Part shown: positions 59,518-64,000 of the stretch, piece by piece
Numbering within the stretch: position 1 is the first letter of the stretch
How the letters are laid out: each line of letters begins with the position of its first letter
Origin: Panthera uncia
Lineage: Eukaryota; Chordata; Mammalia; Carnivora; Felidae
Direction: 5' to 3'
DNA length: 64,000 nt
NCBI RefSeq assembly: GCF_023721935.1
Contig: NW_026057584.1
Coordinates: 7,288,054 to 7,352,053 of the forward strand
Made by a program: the position numbers and the translations under genes
Notes under the pieces: generated by a model
What the model saw: only the letters and a program-made list of their open reading frames with translations
Databases searched by the model: none
Told to the model about the DNA's origin: nothing

Positions 59518-59701
59518 AAAATGTTCTAAATCTTAACTGTATCAAAGTCAATACATTGGCTGGATACGGTACTACAGTTTTGCATGGATTACCACTCATG
59601 GCAATTGGGTAAAGAGTACATAAAATCTCTGCAGTATTTGTTACAACTGCATGTAAAGTTGCAATTATCTCAAGTATATTTAATTAAGGCACACATCTAT
59701 A

Positions 59702-59877
59702 TTTTATTTTTTAATTTTATTTGAGGGAGACAGGGAAAGAGAGAGGAAGAGAGACTCTTAAGCAGACTCCATGCTCAGTGCAAAGCCTGATGTGGGGTTC
59801 AATCACACAACCGTGGGATCGTGACTTGAGCCAAAATCAAGAGTCGGATGCTCCACTGACTGAGCCACCGAGGCACC
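59702..59877 (-). mobile_element. Can-SINE, diverged
   Basis: Reverse copy ending GAGCCACCGAGGCACC. Confidence 0.85.
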
Positions 59878-60680
59878 GTTCCATATATGCTTTAATTAAA
59901 ACACACAGCCCTGAATTTGGAAGCACATTTTGTCTCTCCATTTGTAAGCCTTAAAATATCAAATAAACACTTTTGATGGCTTTACAAAAAAACAAAACAA
60001 AACAAAACATACACACACTTGTCCTGCTCCCAAGCACCTTCCATTCTATGGGGGTGTGAACAGGTCATGAACAAATCAGAACCAGGCAGTAATAGATGTT
60101 ATGCAGGACAATAGAGGGTAAGGGGACTTACAGTGGAAAGGGAGTTAGTATGTCACAAAGAGATCACAGGGTGTACCTGGTAAAAGAGTATCATGAAACT
60201 GACACTAATATTAGTCAATCAATTTCAGGTTATAAACAAAGAATTCAAAAGCGAAAATGAATCAACAAATTTCTTTTACAACATTCTCTACCCATTCTAA
60301 CTTAGGCACCATACAAATCTTTTTTAAGGGATTAGCTTATAATATGGTACTATCCTTTTCCCAGTTTATTAGGTGAGCAAAGGCCTAAAGTCTCAGCTGG
60401 GTGTTACCATTTATGATATCAATTCCACTTGAGCAAAACATTCAGGTAAGGTCTTCTATGATTGCCATCACCTTTAATGGGAGGTAAACTGAAGTGCAGA
60501 GAAGGTAACTCTTACCTGCCCAATTAACCCGCTGGGAAGCCAGAACTAAGGGCGTCCTAAGCATTTTGTCTGCATCCCTGTTATATTTACTATCACATTC
60601 CGCCTTGTATTCAAATGATTTTCACTGGACCTCCCTCCCCCCACCACTGAAATTGCAAAGTATTATGGAAGGAACCTTTA

Positions 60681-60760
60681 AATAAGTAAGTAAGTAAGTA
60701 AGTAAGTGTGTGTGTATGTATGTATACACACACACACACACAGACACACACACACATATA
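60681..60760. repeat. (TAAG)n (TG)n (CA)n compound microsatellite
   Basis: TAAGTAAGTAAG, then TGTGTGTATGTATG, then ACACACACACACAG units. Confidence 0.93.
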
Positions 60761-60867
60761 CAAAGAAAAACTGTAAAAATTGACTTTTTCCACTATTATG
60801 CAAATTAACATTAAATAATGACCATCTTATAGGAGATAATGGCTTCAAGTAGAATGGAACGAGCTAC

Positions 60868-61027
60868 CTTGAATTTCTCCCTGAGGATCTTTGTAATACC
60901 ACTTCTGCATTGCTTCGTGCATCAATGGAATTGAGACTCCCTTAGCTCTGTGCTCTTGCAGTTTTGATGCCAATCTCTCATCATCTAGTGCGCTATCTTG
61001 GAGATAAGCCACCATCTTCTCAGCTTG
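60868..61027 (-). CDS. GIGYF2: GIGYF2 exon 2 in window: start of the GYF domain
   Basis: Encodes residues 66-118 plus the first base of Gly-119. It begins QAEKMVAYLQDSALDDERLA, a helical segment, and ends with WYYKDPQGEIQ, the first strand of the GYF fold. The acceptor is TTAG|CAAG and the donor is CAAG|GTAGCT. The GYF domain is therefore split between this exon and the next across a 7.3 kb intron packed with L1 and SINE sequence. Confidence 0.97.
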
Positions 61028-61189
61028 CTAACAGAAAAACAAAAAAAATGGATTGAGGAAACAAATGATCCCAAATTAATACTAGTACACTTAATAAAAA
61101 TGCCTACCTTTTTTGAACGACTTGATCTGTAAAAGGTAGTACTGTGCAAGAAACACAGCAGGCAACCATTTAATTCTTCCATCAATATC

Positions 61190-61330
61190 ATGAAAATATG
61201 TACTATCCCCACTTTATAGAGGGGGAAACTAAGGCTCAGAGAGGTCAAATCTTGCTCAGAGTCTCAAAATTATTAAGCAAAGCAAACTGAAATTAAAACA
61301 CAAACTGGTAAGGATCAAAGCCTAGGCTTC
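61190..61330 (+). repeat. MIR fragment
   Basis: 'cccactttatagagggggaaactaaggctcagagagg' is the MIR core. Confidence 0.75.
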
Positions 61331-62014
61331 TTCTAATCAACACATTAATAAGATTACTTTTAAAACCAGTAAGCCATTGGTCAATTCTGAAACGTATAAT
61401 CTAAACCTGTAAAAACATGGGTGTTAATACAACAAAGGCTCAATTAATACAATTACAAAAGTTTTACAAGTTTTACTAACACACTGCCCACTTTCTTTCT
61501 TTCTTCAAGCATTTCCTGCCACCAACCACCACCCCAGAGCAAAGGAAACAGATTCTTCTGTAGAAAGCAAGTCACCATTTACATCCAACAAAGGTATACT
61601 TAATCTCAGGGAAATCTAGAGATGTGAATACGATGTTAATATCCTGAGAGTTTAACTATTCCCAGTTACACTTTAGGTAAAAAATACAGAAGACGCTGTG
61701 CCCATCCACAGCTGCTTGTATTTGCCATTTTTGGCATTCCATTAATTTCCAAAAAGAAAAAAGAAAAGCAAACAGCCAAGGGCAACCTCAGAAGAGAAAA
61801 AATAACCTGACATAATGACTACTACATAGCAGAAACTTAAAAGCATGAAATGATTTGAAAGACAATTACTCATACAAATAAATACTAGATTTAAAACAAC
61901 TTTTCCAGTACATAAAATCTAATGCACAAAAGTTCCATTTCTGAATATCTGTTTAATGCTTTTCAATTTTTATGGTGCTTTGAGAGGAGAAAAAAAGAAT
62001 TACATGATTTTTAC

Positions 62015-62211
62015 CTGCTCCAAATGTTTGAGGCCCTCTTCATCATCTGGTTCTGTGGACACACTGCCCATACCAGGAGCACCTACGACCGGCGTTTCAA
62101 CTGGCCGCAGGGCAGGACGAGGACTGGGAACAGGGGGTGGAAGTATGAGAAGGGGAGAGGCTGCATCTGAAGGAATCTGGGACAGGGACTGCTGGACATC
62201 AGAAACCGTTT
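62015..62211 (-). CDS. GIGYF2: GIGYF2 exon 1 of 17 in window: Pro-rich linker before the GYF domain
   Basis: Encodes residues 1-65 after two bases that complete a codon from an upstream exon outside the window. The acceptor is TCTAG with AAACGG following; the donor is CAG|GTAAAA. The product contains PSDAASPLLILPPPVP and an acidic end, STEPDDEEGLKHLEQ, matching the linker just ahead of the GYF domain in GIGYF2. It is disordered and Pro-rich. From memory, human has Met and Ala where this copy has Thr-1 and Ser-3. Confidence 0.95.
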
Positions 62212-62349
62212 CTAGAGGGGAAAAAAACACAGAAACATGAAAAACCTTTAAACTATGGAGGTTCTCATGAAGAATAACTAGCTCTCCATCAAGTTGGGCC
62301 ACTCACTAAATGGACTCAACAGAAAGGTGAATGTATCAAACACTGCAGC

Positions 62350-62470
62350 TTTTTTTTTTTTTTTTTTTTTNNNNNNNNNNNNNNNNNNNNNNNNNNNNNN
62401 NNNNNNNNNNNNNNNNNNNNNNNNNNNNNNNNNNNNNNNNNNNNNNNNNNNNNNNNNNNNNNNNNNNNNN

Positions 62471-62509
<39 letters not shown>

Positions 62510-62700
62510 GTGTGTGAGTGTGGGTGTGTGCGCATGCGTGCATGTATGAGCTAAGTAGGGGCAGAGAGAGAAAATGAGAATCCCAGGCAGGCTCCGCACT
62601 GTCCTCACAGAGCCCAACACAGGTCAGGAGCCCTGAGATCATGACCTGAGCCAGAATCAAGAGTTGGATGCTTAACCGACTGAGCCAACCAGGCACCCCT
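62350..62700 (-). mobile_element. Can-SINE interrupted by an assembly gap
   Basis: Reverse copy whose tail side is T-run, 100 N (62371-62470), 38 G and (TG)n. The body ends GAGCCAACCAGGCACCCC. Flanked by CACTGCAGC at 62341-62349 and 62701-62709. Confidence 0.88.
62371..62470. other. Assembly gap, 100 N
   Basis: A round 100-base block of N, the usual placeholder for a gap of unknown size, bordered by T and G homopolymers. Confidence 0.98.
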
Positions 62701-64000
62701 CACTGCAGCAACTTCTTACGGAGAAGTGTAGTATTTCTCCCTACGATGACAGCAGTTAACTCTACAGAATGACAAAATATAAGGATTAAAAGGTCCTCCT
62801 ACAGTGCCTGCCTGTGTCACTACAGCATCTGCCCAACAGTGACACATCTACCTCTTGAAAACACACAGAATCAGACCAATGTTATCTTTATAACGTGTCT
62901 CCAAATAGCAGACTGTTAACAAAGCACTGCAAATCTCCTCAAAAAATGTCGTATCTCACCATCAAAACTTTGATTAAACGTATCTGCATTTGTCTTAAAT
63001 AAGAACCTATTTCAGGTGATAATAAATGTAATGCAATACATTAGTTTTTAGGATAACAAAGAGCTCTTGGGAGTCTACATGTACAGTGCAGACGGTCTTC
63101 TCAATAAGAAAAGAGACTACAAAAGAGGTTCTGTTTTGGGTCCTGTTTCTAACCTCTCAGGATGCAGGCTCTTAAAATAAAAAGGGGGATGAAAGTAATT
63201 AGATACAATTGCAGCTTCCGCTTTGGAACCTTATTGGTTCAATTACAGATAGCTTCTCCACATTCCCATTCCTCTCAGTCTTTCCTTTCTTTGCCAAACT
63301 CCTTAAAAGAACAGTCTATGCACTGCCACCCACACCTGCTACACTGTGACTTCCACTTCCACCCCTCCAACACAGCTTCTCTCCCAAAGAGAAGCAGTGA
63401 CTCAAAGTCCCCAAATCCAATGGCTTTACCTAGTCCTCATCTTCCGACCTCAGTAGCCTCTGACATTACCTACCCAAGCCTAAACTAAAACCTTCTCCAT
63501 TCCTTCCTTTCTCTTCACTCTAGTCCACTCTTGTCTCTGAAGATTTTTCTCCGGCTACTCTTTACCTACCCTCTAAAAATGGGAATTTAGCCCTAGATGC
63601 CTGATACGCATATCCTTTATCTCCCTCACAGATTATCAATCTAGAGTTTTCATCTTTAATGCACATCTATGAAGCTTTCTCAAAATACACACATCCGGAC
63701 TCCATCCTAGGATCTCCTAGAGTAAGGTCCCAGGAATGTACATTCAAGAGAAAGAACCACAAGTAATTTGGGGGCACATCGTAACTGAAAAATGACTACT
63801 ACGTATCAAACACGTCTCAAAATGGACAAGTCGCACAGTGCCTAATAGAGATTCAAATACTCGCTGAATTCACTCACTAAGCTTTGTCCTAGACATTTAA
63901 CTCTGAAGAGAAATCTTTGGCTTAAGCCCTCAAAATATTAGTCTACTGAGTAAAAAAAATAATAAACAGATCTTTCTAATACTGTGTTGCTATGTGAGGA

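Larger units (their letters stand above)
54447..59690 (+). mobile_element. Old L1, forward, riddled with SINEs
   Basis: Starts with 5' UTR-like 'ttccgggaagatggagtaga', passes soon into ORF2-like blocks ('atttcaaatataac', 'gactggatt...gaaatggaccaattcg', 'accatgaccaaatggggtttactcc', 'aatgagataccactataac') and reaches the 3' region 'attgtgctgagtgaaaataa' near 59100. ORF1 seems largely missing. All frames are broken. Confidence 0.75.
53531..60867 (-). other. GIGYF2: GIGYF2 intron splitting the GYF domain
   Basis: 7.3 kb, mostly an old L1 with nested SINEs. 53580-54000 and 59880-60680 show nothing recognised apart from simple repeats. Confidence 0.9.
12930..62211 (-). other. GIGYF2: GIGYF2 gene, 3' two thirds (17 coding exons plus 3' UTR)
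   Basis: GIGYF2 is a cytoplasmic adaptor for translational repression. It binds the cap-binding protein 4EHP (EIF4E2) through its N-terminus, and Pro-rich partners such as ZNF598, TNRC6 and GRB10 through its GYF domain. Seventeen exons on the minus strand join in phase with GT donors and AG acceptors. Their coding lengths are 197, 160, 167, 92, 108, 101, 101, 162, 159, 237, 123, 201, 206, 155, 230, 148 and 68 bases, 2615 in total, giving 870 residues plus a stop. No frameshift or internal stop is present, so this is the intron-bearing functional gene rather than a processed copy. Residue numbers in the exon entries count from the first complete codon in the window. The 5' exons, including the 4EHP-binding motif, lie outside. 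The lower coordinate assumes use of the proximal poly(A) site. Confidence 0.97.
62212..64000 (-). other. GIGYF2: GIGYF2 intron upstream of the first exon in the window
   Basis: No further exon recognised up to the window end. Contains one Can-SINE with a gap; 62710-64000 is otherwise unremarkable. Confidence 0.7.

Noticed and set aside
14772..62014. KCNJ13 nested in a GIGYF2 intron, as recalled for human
   Set aside because: No inward-rectifier channel motifs were found on either strand. In human it lies further upstream in the gene, outside the part covered here.
62940..62970. GATGGTGAGATA on the minus strand as a possible upstream exon donor
   Set aside because: The frame before it does not encode any GIGYF2 sequence I recognise, and no acceptor fits.
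1..64000. CRISPR arrays, phage or bacterial defence systems
   Set aside because: The spaced repeats here are dispersed SINEs and microsatellites in a mammalian genome.

Overview
This is a stretch of mammalian nuclear DNA, almost certainly from a cat-family (feliform) carnivore. The organism call rests on dozens of copies of a tRNA-Lys-derived Can-SINE of the felid type. These have a head resembling GGGGCGCCTGGGTGGCTCAG, a CT-rich middle and an AATAAAnATT-A tail. Several are young enough to keep perfect target-site duplications and CpGs. There are no bacterial-type operons, CRISPR arrays or prokaryotic mobile elements.

The only protein-coding gene I can support is GIGYF2 (GRB10-interacting GYF protein 2), on the minus strand. 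Seventeen consecutive coding exons lie between 62211 (most upstream in the window) and the stop codon at 14704-14706. I placed every boundary at a GT/AG pair and checked that the reading phase carries through all sixteen introns. Together they encode the C-terminal 870 residues, roughly two thirds of a protein that is about 1300 residues in human as I recall it. In order these are: a Pro-rich linker, the GYF domain, a Gln-rich region, two W-x-L motifs, a long Glu/Arg-rich charged helix, CAG-coded polyQ tracts, a C-terminal helical block, an uninterrupted 27-Gln tract, and a Lys-rich tail ending in LDDY. Upstream exons with the 4EHP-binding N-terminus lie beyond 64000. The 3' UTR runs down from 14703, with candidate poly(A) signals near 12950 and 11375.

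Region by region: 1-11360 is intergenic, downstream of GIGYF2. It holds old L1 pieces, Can-SINEs and a MaLR-type LTR split by an L1. 11360-14771 is the last exon and 3' UTR, with an MLT-like LTR inside the distal part. 14772-62014 alternates introns and exons. The introns carry Can-SINEs in both orientations, MIRs, MER5-like pieces, a Tigger fossil (20791-21445), an L1 near 32.5-35.7 kb, and a ~5 kb nested L1/SINE cluster in the 7.3 kb intron at 53531-60867. 62212-64000 is intron sequence with an assembly gap.

I found no convincing undescribed system. The points most worth a second look are the pure 27-residue polyQ that replaces the mixed Q/P/L segment I recall from human GIGYF2, closely spaced inverted SINE pairs in introns, five consecutive symmetric coiled-coil exons, two weak 5' splice sites, and a 38-G run beside a 100-N gap that looks like an assembly artefact. 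Comparisons with human GIGYF2 and with repeat consensus sequences are from memory; no alignment was run.
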